Shown piece by piece: positions 43,901-51,706 of a DNA stretch of 64,000 nt. Position numbers and translations under genes: made by a program. The stretch's first letter is position 1. Each line of letters starts with the position of its first letter. Below the pieces are notes generated by a model. The model worked only from the letters and a program-made list of their open reading frames with translations. It did no database searches and was not told the origin of the DNA. The stretch covers positions 179,617-243,616 of the forward strand of contig NZ_JAICBX010000006.1 in the NCBI RefSeq assembly GCF_019492055.1. Direction: 5' to 3'. The stretch is from Flavimaribacter sediminis. Its GTDB lineage: Bacteria; Pseudomonadota; Alphaproteobacteria; Rhizobiales; Rhizobiaceae.

Positions 43901-45366
43901 AAATCTCGAAAGTGGTGACCGACCACTCGTCGTCGGTGACCTGGCTCGATTTCAGCAATGACGGCAAAACCGCCATCACGTCCACGCAAGACGGCATGTT
44001 GCGGTTGTGGGACACCAAGACATGGCGATCGGTGTCAGCCTTTCCAAGGCAGGAGTCGATGATCCTCGGCTGCTCCATCAGCGCTGACGGCCACCATATC
44101 ATTTCCTGGTCCGACACCGGCGTCATGTGCGTCTGGGATGCGGCGAGCGACCCGGAACTCGCCTGCCTGGAAGGGCACGTCGACTGGATTCACGCCTGCA
44201 CCTTCAGCCCGGACGGCACGCGCATCGCGTCGGCTGCCCGAGACAACACTTTGCGTTTGTGGAACGCCGAAGACGGCAGCATGATTGCAGTTCTCGGCGG
44301 TCATGACAACTGGGTTCAATGCCTTGATTTCAGCCCGGACGGCACCCGGATCATATCCGGGTCCGACGACAATTCCCTGCGCTTGTGGGACGGGGCGACG
44401 GGGGATCCGATCGCAAGACTGGAAGGCCACGGCGGATCGGTCAACATCTGCGCCTACAGCGCGGACGGTTCGCGTATCCTGTCCGGCTCCGACGACGGAA
44501 CCTTGCGGCTGTGGCATGGAACGACCGGCCACCAGATCGCCGTCCTGCAGGGACATTCCAACTGGGTCAGAGCCGGCGCCTTCAGCGAAGACGGCAAGCG
44601 CATCGTTTCCGGCTCCTACAACAATGGCTTGAGAATCTGGAATGGCGAGACGGGCAAGCAGATCGCGACGCTTAAAGGCCACTCGGACTCGATCACCTGC
44701 TGCAAATTCAGCCGCGACAGAAAGAAGATCGTGTCGGGATCGAATGATCGCACCGTGAGGATCTGGGATACGAAGAGCGCCACCGAATTGCTCGTTCTGG
44801 AAGGGCACGAAGCCGCCATCACAGCATGCTGTTTCAGCCCTGACGGTCTCCTGGTTCTGTCGGCTTCGCAAGATTCCACACTGCGCGTATGGAACGCCGA
44901 AACCGGAGAACTCGCCTATGTTCTGAGCGGTCATGAGGGCATCGTCAGCGATTGTTCCTTCAGCCCGGACGGAGGCAGGATCATTTCCTGCTGCGACGAC
45001 AGAACGCTCAAAATCTGGGACACCCGGTCGGGCACGATGATCACCACCCTCAGGGGACATACAGGCTTTGTTAAAGTCTGCGCCTTCAGTCCGGACGGCG
45101 CGCGCATCGTGTCAGGCTCCTACGACAATACTCTGCGCGTGTGGGACGGCAACGCAGGATGCGAAATCGCAAATTGTCACCATGTTCCGGATGGCGGCCA
45201 CCTCACCTTCTCACGCTCCGACGACTTGGTGCTTTCCGCCTCGGCGAACGCCTGGCGACACTTTGAATGGCGGCTGCCGGAAGGCGCGAGCAAGCCCGCC
45301 GTCATGCCGCTGGAAGCGGACCCGGAGATCGGCATGATGTCCGACGAGGGATTTCACAGGACATGA
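40987..45366 (+). CDS. NACHT/STAND NTPase with pentapeptide and WD40 repeats
   Basis: 1,459 residues. ATG at 40987 follows AAGGTGG seven bases upstream; a GTG at 40894 is less likely. Domains: an unrecognised N-terminal helical domain (1-110), a Pro/Ser-rich linker (110-145), a NACHT-type NTPase with Walker A GEYGTGKS (171-178), Walker B VVICDGLDEI (254-263) and a sensor-like RLLVSCRSHH (294-303), then a helical region to about 590. Pentapeptide repeats follow (about 600-685: YDFAGSNFAGATLSNA and so on), then 16 WD40 repeats plus one degenerate repeat (about 731-1445). Such proteins are signal-sensing ATPases; bacterial NACHT proteins include antiphage sensors. No effector domain is recognised, so the N terminus is the candidate. 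It lies 128 bases after the PRTase gene, same strand. Confidence 0.9.
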   Translation: MILDRSSVTEWLEAIKANGQTGQEAFAHCERLCRLIDPSRENHIPLRHAAPASYPDDSSSTAMEAFESWRRRINDQIADAGGQFRLEVTDHEGVPFNQVLCWFEGEDLPETAASASTPEPEVKTQNPLPPKHVQPSSAPKTSPAVSTKGAMQHLTEWLSDEDKSPVLLLLGEYGTGKSTLCRDISERLSREDFDYETVYLDLKQARQLFYSETPSLRSRRFRADDIRLLIDTLAEIDGYASEEVYAKINAGNCVVICDGLDEIGAALHPDETASLFQALVAFLSIGAAHSTSNRLLVSCRSHHFRNKRQIAALIGNLKNVSAPEIVSTELLEPEDLREALIELTSDAEQSQQTLQALNGLAVMARRPSWLHAIAQRLEALDAERRNTGSVNLARLFDDLIDDALAAEENRQIFDSDIKKQMMVTLAGEMWDSGRAAWSASELNAWLDAQLRTDERMNDIYASSYKGKARELLYEDLRTTTFLVRGDDDLFRFSDTPIRAFFLAAHLFKSTGEGRFDAWEANDTDHDVQIFITDLIFNKASQKERKAFLQSIGKILSEPYKPMSSDLAFGIALQAQERGDPDAPKGGFQMPGVDLSHLGKKSRLSGYDFAGSNFAGATLSNAHIANASFRDCDLQGARFENCRFDEVDFSSAKLDKAAITECTFRRCELKDADLQKATCTQNLVVHCDGLEKEARTELIAGGNSVAPATAAEWRRINVRREHLARRPEADRNITTCIYSPDGKLVLSACDDGAMHIWNSETGIELVSLKGHAAAVRSCAFSPDGRLVASCSDDATIRLWDAGSGKEKTVFRGHTLAVTCCAFNKAGSLLVTGSQDTLLKVWDCKSGKLVRTLAGHDEAITDCDINAAETIIISASADRTLRFWDTASGEECFPAGEHEAAVMECAFSSTGGRVVTSTEDNLLHLWDGATGKAIAILPDHEDSITRVAFAPGDKSIVSASKDSTIRVWDADSGEISKVVTDHSSSVTWLDFSNDGKTAITSTQDGMLRLWDTKTWRSVSAFPRQESMILGCSISADGHHIISWSDTGVMCVWDAASDPELACLEGHVDWIHACTFSPDGTRIASAARDNTLRLWNAEDGSMIAVLGGHDNWVQCLDFSPDGTRIISGSDDNSLRLWDGATGDPIARLEGHGGSVNICAYSADGSRILSGSDDGTLRLWHGTTGHQIAVLQGHSNWVRAGAFSEDGKRIVSGSYNNGLRIWNGETGKQIATLKGHSDSITCCKFSRDRKKIVSGSNDRTVRIWDTKSATELLVLEGHEAAITACCFSPDGLLVLSASQDSTLRVWNAETGELAYVLSGHEGIVSDCSFSPDGGRIISCCDDRTLKIWDTRSGTMITTLRGHTGFVKVCAFSPDGARIVSGSYDNTLRVWDGNAGCEIANCHHVPDGGHLTFSRSDDLVLSASANAWRHFEWRLPEGASKPAVMPLEADPEIGMMSDEGFHRT
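43177..45186 (+). repeat. 16 tandem WD40-encoding repeats (126-base period)
   Basis: Each unit encodes about 42 residues ending in a G-H pair and carrying F-S-P-D-G and W-D/W-N signatures. Sixteen regular units can be counted, followed by one degenerate unit; this is enough for two eight-bladed propellers. Units 9-16 are closer to consensus than units 1-8, pointing to more recent duplication or conversion of the second half. Confidence 0.85.
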
Positions 45367-45407
45367 ACGGTCCCTCTCCCGCACCCGCGGGACAGTGAGT
45401 GCGAACA

Positions 45408-46616
45408 ATGTTCGCTTTCTTCAAGAGGCGTGAAACGTCAATAACGCAGTCCAATCTGGCGATCGTCATCCTTTGCGGTCTGTCAGGCATGACGGCGCTC
45501 TCCATCGAGATCATCCTGCCGACGCTTGGACTGATTGCGCGCGATCTCGATGTGCCTCCCGCCCGCGGCGCCTATCTTATCAGCCTCTACTTCGTCAGCT
45601 TCGGCGCTGCCCAGCTGTTCTGGGGCGCCCTGTCTGATCGCCACGGCAGGCTGCCGACGCTTTATCTCGGGCTTGTCCTGTTCGTCCTGGCCAGCATTGG
45701 CTGCGCGCTCGCGCCGACATTCGAGATATTGCTAGCCTGTCGCTTGCTGCAGGGTGCGGCCGGAGCCGCGCCCATTATCGCGCGCTCGATTGTGCGGGAC
45801 GTCCTCACCGGACCGAAAGCGGCGCGCCAGATGGCGGTTCTGACGTCCGTGAGCGCCGCTGCGCCGCTCATTGCGCCTTCCATTGGCTCCGGCCTGCTGA
45901 TCCTGTTCAACTGGCGGGCCTCATTCTATCTGCTGGCCGCCGTCTCCGCGATCTTCCTGCTGCTTGCCTGGCTGCGTCTTCCGGAGACGGTCGGCGAAAA
46001 ACAGCCGAACGCGACGCGAATACCGTTTATGCTCGCAAGAGCGCGCATCCTGTTCACAAGCCGCGAGTTCGTTGTGGGAACGATGGTGTCCGCGCTGATG
46101 TTCGGCGCGTTTTCGACATTTCTGTCACTCGGTTCGCTCGTGGCCGAAAACTACGGCATTGCACCGGAATCTTTCGGCTCTGTTTATGCGATCGCCGCAG
46201 CTTTCTTCATAGCCGCAATCCTGCTGACGCATCAGTTTGTCGAGCGGCTCGGATTAAGGGGCATCGGCAGCCTCGCCATGGCCATCCTGTGCGTCGCCGT
46301 CGCAATGCATGCGGTTTTCCTGTTCTGGGAACCGGAATTCACCATATTCTGGGCTGCTATTGCGGTCTATCTTTTCGCCTTCGGATTTGTCGTTCCAACC
46401 GCCACGACATATGCGCTGCAACCTGCGCACAATATGACCGGTTTTGCCTCATCGCTGCTCGGATCGACGCAAATGCTGGTTGGCGCAGCCGCCGCCAGTC
46501 TTGCGACGCTGTTCTTCGATGGAACGGGTTTCGCCATCAGCCTCTCGATTGTCGTGTGCGGCGCAGGCGCGCTGCTGGTATTCGCGACCGGAAGAGTCAT
46601 CAGCTACATTCATTGA
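45408..46616 (+). CDS. MFS multidrug transporter, Bcr/CflA type
   Basis: 402 residues with 12 predicted transmembrane helices. The loop 2-3 signature is GALSDRHGRLPTL, and RLLQGAAGAAPIIARSIVRD is the conserved TM4-5 region of the Bcr/CflA drug-resistance family (proton-driven export of drugs such as bicyclomycin). The ATG at 45408 is chosen; GTG at 45399 is possible. It begins only 41 bases after the NTPase gene, so read-through from that gene is possible, but the function looks independent. Confidence 0.85.
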   Translation: MFAFFKRRETSITQSNLAIVILCGLSGMTALSIEIILPTLGLIARDLDVPPARGAYLISLYFVSFGAAQLFWGALSDRHGRLPTLYLGLVLFVLASIGCALAPTFEILLACRLLQGAAGAAPIIARSIVRDVLTGPKAARQMAVLTSVSAAAPLIAPSIGSGLLILFNWRASFYLLAAVSAIFLLLAWLRLPETVGEKQPNATRIPFMLARARILFTSREFVVGTMVSALMFGAFSTFLSLGSLVAENYGIAPESFGSVYAIAAAFFIAAILLTHQFVERLGLRGIGSLAMAILCVAVAMHAVFLFWEPEFTIFWAAIAVYLFAFGFVVPTATTYALQPAHNMTGFASSLLGSTQMLVGAAAASLATLFFDGTGFAISLSIVVCGAGALLVFATGRVISYIH

Positions 46617-46667
46617 CAATTAAAAGAAAAGCTGGCTCTTCCTGTCTCTCGTTCAAGGAGGCGCGTC

Positions 46668-46988
46668 GTGTCCAACGCTATCAAGATCCGCGCGGCATTG
46701 GTGTCGGTTTTCGGCATAGTCGCTCTTGCCACCGTATTCTTTCACTATATGGAGGGGTGGAACTGGATTGATTCCTACTATTTTTCAGTGGTCACAATGG
46801 CGACCGTTGGATACGGCGACTTTGCGCCGAAAACAGATCCCGGAAAAATCGGCGCTACGATCCTGATCTTCACCGGCATCGGCGCGCTTGCGGTGCTGAT
46901 AAGGCTGTTTGCGGATCAGTTGATCGATATGCAGGCGCGACGGATCGCCCACTCCGCCGAGCGTCACCCGCATCTGCACCGATATTGA
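46668..46988 (+). CDS. two-helix potassium channel (Ion_trans_2)
   Basis: 106 residues: two transmembrane helices (about 10-28 and 62-82) flank a pore loop with the potassium selectivity filter TVGYGD (about 44-49). It is a minimal KcsA-like channel without any regulatory domain. The start is GTG at 46668, set by an AAGGAGG ribosome site six bases upstream. It ends two bases before the stop of the convergent peptidase gene. Confidence 0.88.
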   Translation: MSNAIKIRAALVSVFGIVALATVFFHYMEGWNWIDSYYFSVVTMATVGYGDFAPKTDPGKIGATILIFTGIGALAVLIRLFADQLIDMQARRIAHSAERHPHLHRY

Positions 46989-46990
46989 AT

Positions 46991-47971
46991 TCATGCATCC
47001 GATGCGTAGAGATCGGTCGCGGTCACGGTGTGGTGGATGATGCCAGGCTCATTGAAAACATGGCCGGCGTCATCAACGATGAAGATTTCCGATTCAGGCC
47101 ATAGACGATACAGTTCCCAGGCTGTGCGTGCGGGCGTCACGACGTCATAGCGTCCCTGGATAATCGTTCCCGGAATACCGCGCAGATGATCGATGTCCTG
47201 GAACAGCTGACCTTCCTCAAGGAAGGCGTTGTTCATGAAATAGTGAATTTCGATGCCGGCGAATGCGAGCGCAAATCGCGCGTCGCCATAGTGGGCCGCT
47301 GTCGATTCGTTTGGCAACAGCGTCGAGGTTTCGCCTTCCCATAGCGCCCAGGCCTTCGCGGCCTCCTCCCGTACGGCTTGGTCCTCGCTGTTGAGGCGAC
47401 GGCTGTAGGCCGCCAGAAGATCCTCGCGCTCGGAAACCGGGACAAGGCTTATGAACTTCTCCCATTTATCGGGAAAGAGCAGAGAAGCCCCTTCCTGAAA
47501 AAGCCAGAGTATCTCAAACCGTCGCGCCGTGAATATACCGCGCAGAACCAGTTCGCTGACCCGTTCGGGATAGGTTTCGGCATAAGCCAATGCAAGCGTG
47601 CTGCCCCAGGAGCCGCCCAGAACAAGCCATTCCTCGATATCGAACATGATGCGCAGTTTCTCGATATCGGCGACCAGATGCCAGGTCGTATTGTTTTCCG
47701 TCGACGCATAGGGCGTGGAACGCCCGCTTCCGCGTTGATCGAACAATACGATGCGATATTTTTGAGGATCGAAGAGGCGCCTGTGATCCGCCGAGCAGCC
47801 ACCGCCTGGCCCGCCATGCAGAAAAAGCGCCGGCTTTCCCTTTGGATTGCCGCACACCTCCCAATAGACATGATGGCCGTCGCCGACGTCCAGCATGCCT
47901 GAATCATAGGGTTCGATTGGCGGAAACAGTGTTCTCGAATAGCCATTTTGCGGGCGGTGCTCGGTCTGCAT
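46991..47971 (-). CDS. pip: proline iminopeptidase
   Basis: 326-residue alpha/beta hydrolase of peptidase family S33, which removes N-terminal proline from peptides in the cytoplasm. The signatures are LFLHGGPGGGCSADHRRLFDP (oxyanion loop, first half), FDQRGSGRSTPYAS, and the nucleophile elbow GGSWGSTLALAYA. The late IVDDAGHVFNEP supplies the histidine. The length is typical (about 315-325). Single gene. Confidence 0.93.
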   Translation of the reverse strand: MQTEHRPQNGYSRTLFPPIEPYDSGMLDVGDGHHVYWEVCGNPKGKPALFLHGGPGGGCSADHRRLFDPQKYRIVLFDQRGSGRSTPYASTENNTTWHLVADIEKLRIMFDIEEWLVLGGSWGSTLALAYAETYPERVSELVLRGIFTARRFEILWLFQEGASLLFPDKWEKFISLVPVSEREDLLAAYSRRLNSEDQAVREEAAKAWALWEGETSTLLPNESTAAHYGDARFALAFAGIEIHYFMNNAFLEEGQLFQDIDHLRGIPGTIIQGRYDVVTPARTAWELYRLWPESEIFIVDDAGHVFNEPGIIHHTVTATDLYASDA

Positions 47972-48027
47972 CGCTTTCCTCGTAACCGGCTTGTCGCTGA
48001 GCCTGATCCGAAACTACCCTTGTCCCG

Positions 48028-49332
48028 TCAATCGGGCAATGGTTTGCCGGCGGTCTCCTTCAAGGTGTAGACGGCGATGGTCGATATCGCTGCAGTTATC
48101 ATCAGATAGTAGACGGGCGCGAAGTCGTCGGACGTGCGCGCCAGGAGGTAAGTGGCGACAAGCGGCGCCGTGCCGCCGAACAGGCCCTGGCACAGATTGT
48201 AACCGATCGCCACGCCGCTGCATCGCACATGGGCGGGAAGCGCTTCCACCATCGCGGAGGACAATGCCGCATAGCCGATGGCGAACAATGTTGCGAAACC
48301 GGCCTGCCCTATGAAAACGAGATAAACGTTCTCGTGATGCATGACGGACCACAGCGGCCAACTCAGGATCAATGTGCCGATGCTTGAGGTGTAGAGCAGC
48401 GGCTTTCTTCCGATGCGATCGGAAACATGGGCGCCGAAGCCGATTATCGGAATCATGATCATCAGCGCATAGGTGTTGATGTCAAACGCGCTGGACGTCG
48501 AGATATGCATGTATTGCGTCAGGTAGCTGCTTGCAAAGACGAACAGCAGGTAGAAGCCGACGGCCAGCGAGAGGGTAAGACAGATGATTTGCAGGATTTG
48601 CCGCCAGTAGTCGCGAACGGCCTCTACGAAGGGTATGTCGCCATGCACCTCAAGGCGGCCAAGCGTCGGCGGCTCGCTCATGTGACGTCGAAAAACGACT
48701 GCGCCCACGGCTATGAGCGCGCCGAGAAGAAACGGAATACGCCAGCCCCACTGCTCCAGGGCGTCGTCGCCGATGAGCCCGCCCAGGATCGCCGCAGCGC
48801 CGTTTCCGATCAGAAAACCCATGAACGCGCCGATCACCGGCCAGCTGGTAAAAAGCGCCCGGCTTTTCTGCGGCGCATGTTCGGCAAGAAAAACCACCGA
48901 TCCGGGGTACTCCCCTCCGACGGAAACGCCCTGCATCAGGCGCAGCAGGATGAGAAGAACCGGCGCGGCCAGGCCAATCTGCTCATAGGTCGGCAACAGA
49001 CCGATGAGCGTTGTGCCGACGCCCATGAGCGAAACCGAAATGATGAGCGTGGTCTTGCGGCCGATCCGGTCTCCGACGTAGCCGAGAATGACGCCGCCGA
49101 CGGGCCGCGCAGCGTATCCCACGGCAAAGACGCCGAAGCTCGCAAGCAGCGATGTCAGGGGGTCGCCCGACGGGAAGAACAGATTTCCGATTATTGGCGC
49201 CAGAGATCCGTAGATCGCAAAATCGTACCACTCCAGCGTATTGCCGACTGCGCCCGCAAGCGCGTTGCGCAGACGCGCGGTCTGCGTGCTGATTTCCGTA
49301 TCGCCCACTTGAAATATCGCCCGTAAACGCAA
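48028..49332 (-). CDS. MFS transporter, metabolite:H+ symporter (MHS) family
   Basis: 434-residue 12-helix transporter of the ProP/KgtP/ShiA group. The family marks are GNTLEWYDFAIYG at the first helix, RPVGGVILGYVGDRIGRK in loop 2-3, and RLMQGVSVGGEYPGS. Substrates of this family are organic acids and compatible solutes; the particular one cannot be told. The start is unclear: the frame opens at TTG 49332, with a GTG at 49308; neither has a good ribosome site. A degraded copy of a related C terminus lies just upstream (49368-49466). Confidence 0.88.
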   Translation of the reverse strand: MRLRAIFQVGDTEISTQTARLRNALAGAVGNTLEWYDFAIYGSLAPIIGNLFFPSGDPLTSLLASFGVFAVGYAARPVGGVILGYVGDRIGRKTTLIISVSLMGVGTTLIGLLPTYEQIGLAAPVLLILLRLMQGVSVGGEYPGSVVFLAEHAPQKSRALFTSWPVIGAFMGFLIGNGAAAILGGLIGDDALEQWGWRIPFLLGALIAVGAVVFRRHMSEPPTLGRLEVHGDIPFVEAVRDYWRQILQIICLTLSLAVGFYLLFVFASSYLTQYMHISTSSAFDINTYALMIMIPIIGFGAHVSDRIGRKPLLYTSSIGTLILSWPLWSVMHHENVYLVFIGQAGFATLFAIGYAALSSAMVEALPAHVRCSGVAIGYNLCQGLFGGTAPLVATYLLARTSDDFAPVYYLMITAAISTIAVYTLKETAGKPLPD

Positions 49333-49367
49333 TTAAAAAATTGATAAGAGTTCTGGACCCTGCTCGT

Positions 49368-49466
49368 CTAAATTGCAACCCGGCAATGCAAGATGCAGCT
49401 ATAGGGCAATTGCTTTCCTGCGGTCTCCTTCAACGTAACGGCCGCCAGTACATCGACCGCTTTGCT
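49368..49466 (-). pseudogene. remnant of an MHS transporter C terminus
   Basis: This short minus-strand stretch reads AVDVLAAVTLKETAGKQLPY, closely like the last residues of the intact transporter next door (AVYTLKETAGKPLPD). A stop precedes it in frame, and nothing upstream continues the similarity, so only the tail of a second transporter gene is left. A 14-base run is identical in the two copies. Confidence 0.45.
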
Positions 49467-49784
49467 TCAAGCGCCATTAGGACTTGCCACATCGCGCAAT
49501 TCGGCATAGGAGAGCGCGCAGAGGCGCCGGGCGCCTGCCGCCTGCAGACGAAAGTCACGGTGAAGCCCGGAATTCGAAGACACCTCACCCTCGAAGCATT
49601 TCGCAGGTGGGCAATGCAGGCTCCCTTCCGTTTCGAAATGCTCTTTGACAGGAGTGAGCGATGTCTGGTGGACTGACCTCCAGAAATGCGGCGTGTCGAT
49701 GTTGGACACCTCTTGCAGGAGTCCGCCTCCCTTCTTCGCGCCGCGCTCTGCAATCCTGCCAATGTCCGATACAGGAATAATGGC
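49467..49784. other. intergenic region, possible 39-residue frame
   Basis: About 320 bases without a firm gene. A short frame at 49661-49780 has an AGGAG ribosome site six bases before its ATG but encodes a Cys/Arg-rich low-quality peptide ending just before the next gene; it could be a leader or chance. Confidence 0.3.
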
Positions 49785-50213
49785 ATGACCCAACCAACAC
49801 TTGAAGCAGTCAAGGCACAGGCCAGGGCGCTGCGCAAGGCCCTCGAAGCCCAGGGCTCCGCCATCAGCCACGCCCAGGCGCTTGAACTCGTCGCCAAGCA
49901 GTATGAAGCGCGGGACTGGAACACGCTCCACGCCCGCATCACGCGCAGCAACGCCCCGCCCGAACTCGCTTTCGGAGACCGTGTCGAGGGGCGCTTCCTC
50001 GGACAGGCCTTTACCGGGGAGATCATTTCGATGTCCGGATCTATGGATCACCGGGACGTGGAAATTCGCCTCGACGAACCCGTTGACGTAGTCACCTTCG
50101 AGAGTTTCTCGAACTGGCGTTCGCGGATCAGCGGCACGATCAACGCTGACGGACGAAGCCATCGCAAGACGTCCGACGGCGCGCCGCAACTCACCGTCGC
50201 GAAGCTGCGGTGA
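49785..50213 (+). CDS. glyoxalase-related protein domain protein
   Basis: 142 residues. The N-terminal half (EAVKAQARALRKALEAQG, then ISHAQALELVAKQYEARDWNTLHA) is the helical domain found at the start of a group of alphaproteobacterial glyoxalase-related proteins. The second half is a small beta domain with RVEGRFLGQAFTGEIIS. The function is unknown. AGGAA eight bases before the ATG at 49785 supports this start over the longer frame from 49686. Confidence 0.7.
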   Translation: MTQPTLEAVKAQARALRKALEAQGSAISHAQALELVAKQYEARDWNTLHARITRSNAPPELAFGDRVEGRFLGQAFTGEIISMSGSMDHRDVEIRLDEPVDVVTFESFSNWRSRISGTINADGRSHRKTSDGAPQLTVAKLR

Positions 50214-50262
50214 TGAGACTATGCGAAGACGGGTCGCGACGATCCGTCTTCGCGGCCGCCCC

Positions 50263-51696
50263 TCACCCGCGTTCGAACAATTTCTCGGCCATGATCCCGA
50301 CGCGGCTTTCGATCGCCTCGCAGGCGTCGAGGATCATGTCTTCCCGGAACCGGCGACCGACGATTTGCACGCCGACAGGCAGTCCGTCGTTGTAGTTGGC
50401 CGAAACATTGCCGGCGGGCAGTCCCATATAGTTCATGGAGCCGACATAGTAGGCGCTCCCGAGCATGTCGACGACGCCGTCAATGCCTTGCGCGTCGCGA
50501 TCCCACTCGAGAGTGGGCTGATGCAGGAACGGCGTGAGAACCAGCGGATATTCGTTCAGGAACAGAAGCCACTGCCGAATATGGTGAGACCGTTTTGCCA
50601 TCGCCTGGATCAGCTCGGTCTCGTTATACGGCTTGAAATATTCGTAACAGTTTTGGAAAATTTCGCAGATCGTCTCGCTGCCATATTTCAGGATATCGTC
50701 GCCGAGCAGGATCTTCATTTCCCCGAACAGCGCGCTGCCCATCTCGCGGCCGATAACGTCAACTGCGGGCGGCTCCGCGTCCGTCACATCGTAGCCGGCG
50801 TCGACAAGCGCCTGCCTTGCGGTGTCGAGGGCTTTTTCGACGGCCGGGTGAAGCGGAAACTCGTATGTGTTTTTGGTGAAGGCGACTTTCACCTTTCCGT
50901 CCGGCTTTTCCCCCTCGAACGGCATCGGAACCATCCAGGGATCGTGCGGGTCGTAGCGGATCAGCGACTTCATCGCCAGGCGCACGTCGCGCGTTTCGCG
51001 GGCGATGACGCCCTGCACGGACATGATTTGCGCAAGCATGCCCCGCTCCGCCGTTGCAGACGGATTGTAGGCCGGCGTGCGTCCGAGCCCGGGCTTCACG
51101 CTGACGGCGCCAGTGGCGGCCGGCGGAAAACGCAAGGATCCGGCGATATCGTTGCCGTGCGACAACGGTCCCATGCCGGACATGACCGCCGACGATGCGC
51201 CGCCCGATGAACCGCCGGACGTCGCCCAGTCGTTCCATGGATTAAAGGTGCGTCCGTGCAACTCGTTCGACGTCGTCGCCCGCATCGAGAATTCCGGCGT
51301 GTTGGTCCGGCCGATGATGATTGCGCCGGCCTTGCGGAAACTGCGCACGATCGGCGAATCCTCCGGCGCAATAATGTCCTTGAACGCCGTCACACCGTTC
51401 GGCGTGGCCTTGCCCTTCTGGTCGACATTTTCCTTCACCGTCACCGGCACGCCGTGCAGCGAACCAATCGGGCCGCTCTCCCGCAGGATACGGTCATACT
51501 CGACAGCCTGCGCAAGCGCCTCGTCCGAAAGATCGTCCACCACAGCGTTGATCTCGGGATTGCGGTCATGCATCCGGTCGACACAAGCCTGTACGGCCTT
51601 TGCCACGGAAACGCCACCACTTGCGATGCGCTCGGACAATTCGCAGGCGCTCAATTGCCACAACGGACGGTCGGTCATGATTTCACTCTCGCTCAT
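50263..51696 (-). CDS. amidase signature family enzyme
   Basis: 477 residues. The Ser-cisSer-Lys triad is visible: lysine in VPVTVKENVD, the glycine/serine-rich SGGSSGGASSAV, and the nucleophile serine in NDIAGSLRFPPA. Enzymes of this family hydrolyse amides in the cytoplasm; substrate unknown. The start is either 51696 or ATG 51678. It follows the ArsR gene by ten bases and is probably controlled by it. Confidence 0.9.
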   Translation of the reverse strand: MSESEIMTDRPLWQLSACELSERIASGGVSVAKAVQACVDRMHDRNPEINAVVDDLSDEALAQAVEYDRILRESGPIGSLHGVPVTVKENVDQKGKATPNGVTAFKDIIAPEDSPIVRSFRKAGAIIIGRTNTPEFSMRATTSNELHGRTFNPWNDWATSGGSSGGASSAVMSGMGPLSHGNDIAGSLRFPPAATGAVSVKPGLGRTPAYNPSATAERGMLAQIMSVQGVIARETRDVRLAMKSLIRYDPHDPWMVPMPFEGEKPDGKVKVAFTKNTYEFPLHPAVEKALDTARQALVDAGYDVTDAEPPAVDVIGREMGSALFGEMKILLGDDILKYGSETICEIFQNCYEYFKPYNETELIQAMAKRSHHIRQWLLFLNEYPLVLTPFLHQPTLEWDRDAQGIDGVVDMLGSAYYVGSMNYMGLPAGNVSANYNDGLPVGVQIVGRRFREDMILDACEAIESRVGIMAEKLFERG

Positions 51697-51706
51697 TCAG
51701 GCAGGA

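Noticed and set aside
43194..45060. Long minus-strand frames (310 and 341 residues) over the WD40 region
   Set aside because: Regular repeats in them are only the reverse complement of the WD40 units; no independent support.
43177..45186. Periodic repeats considered as a CRISPR array or satellite
   Set aside because: The 126-base units are continuous coding sequence for WD40 blades, not short repeats with unique spacers.
45408..46988. MFS transporter and potassium channel as part of the NACHT island
   Set aside because: Although close and co-directional, both look like stand-alone housekeeping membrane genes, and the channel has its own strong ribosome site; nothing in the sequence ties them to the island.
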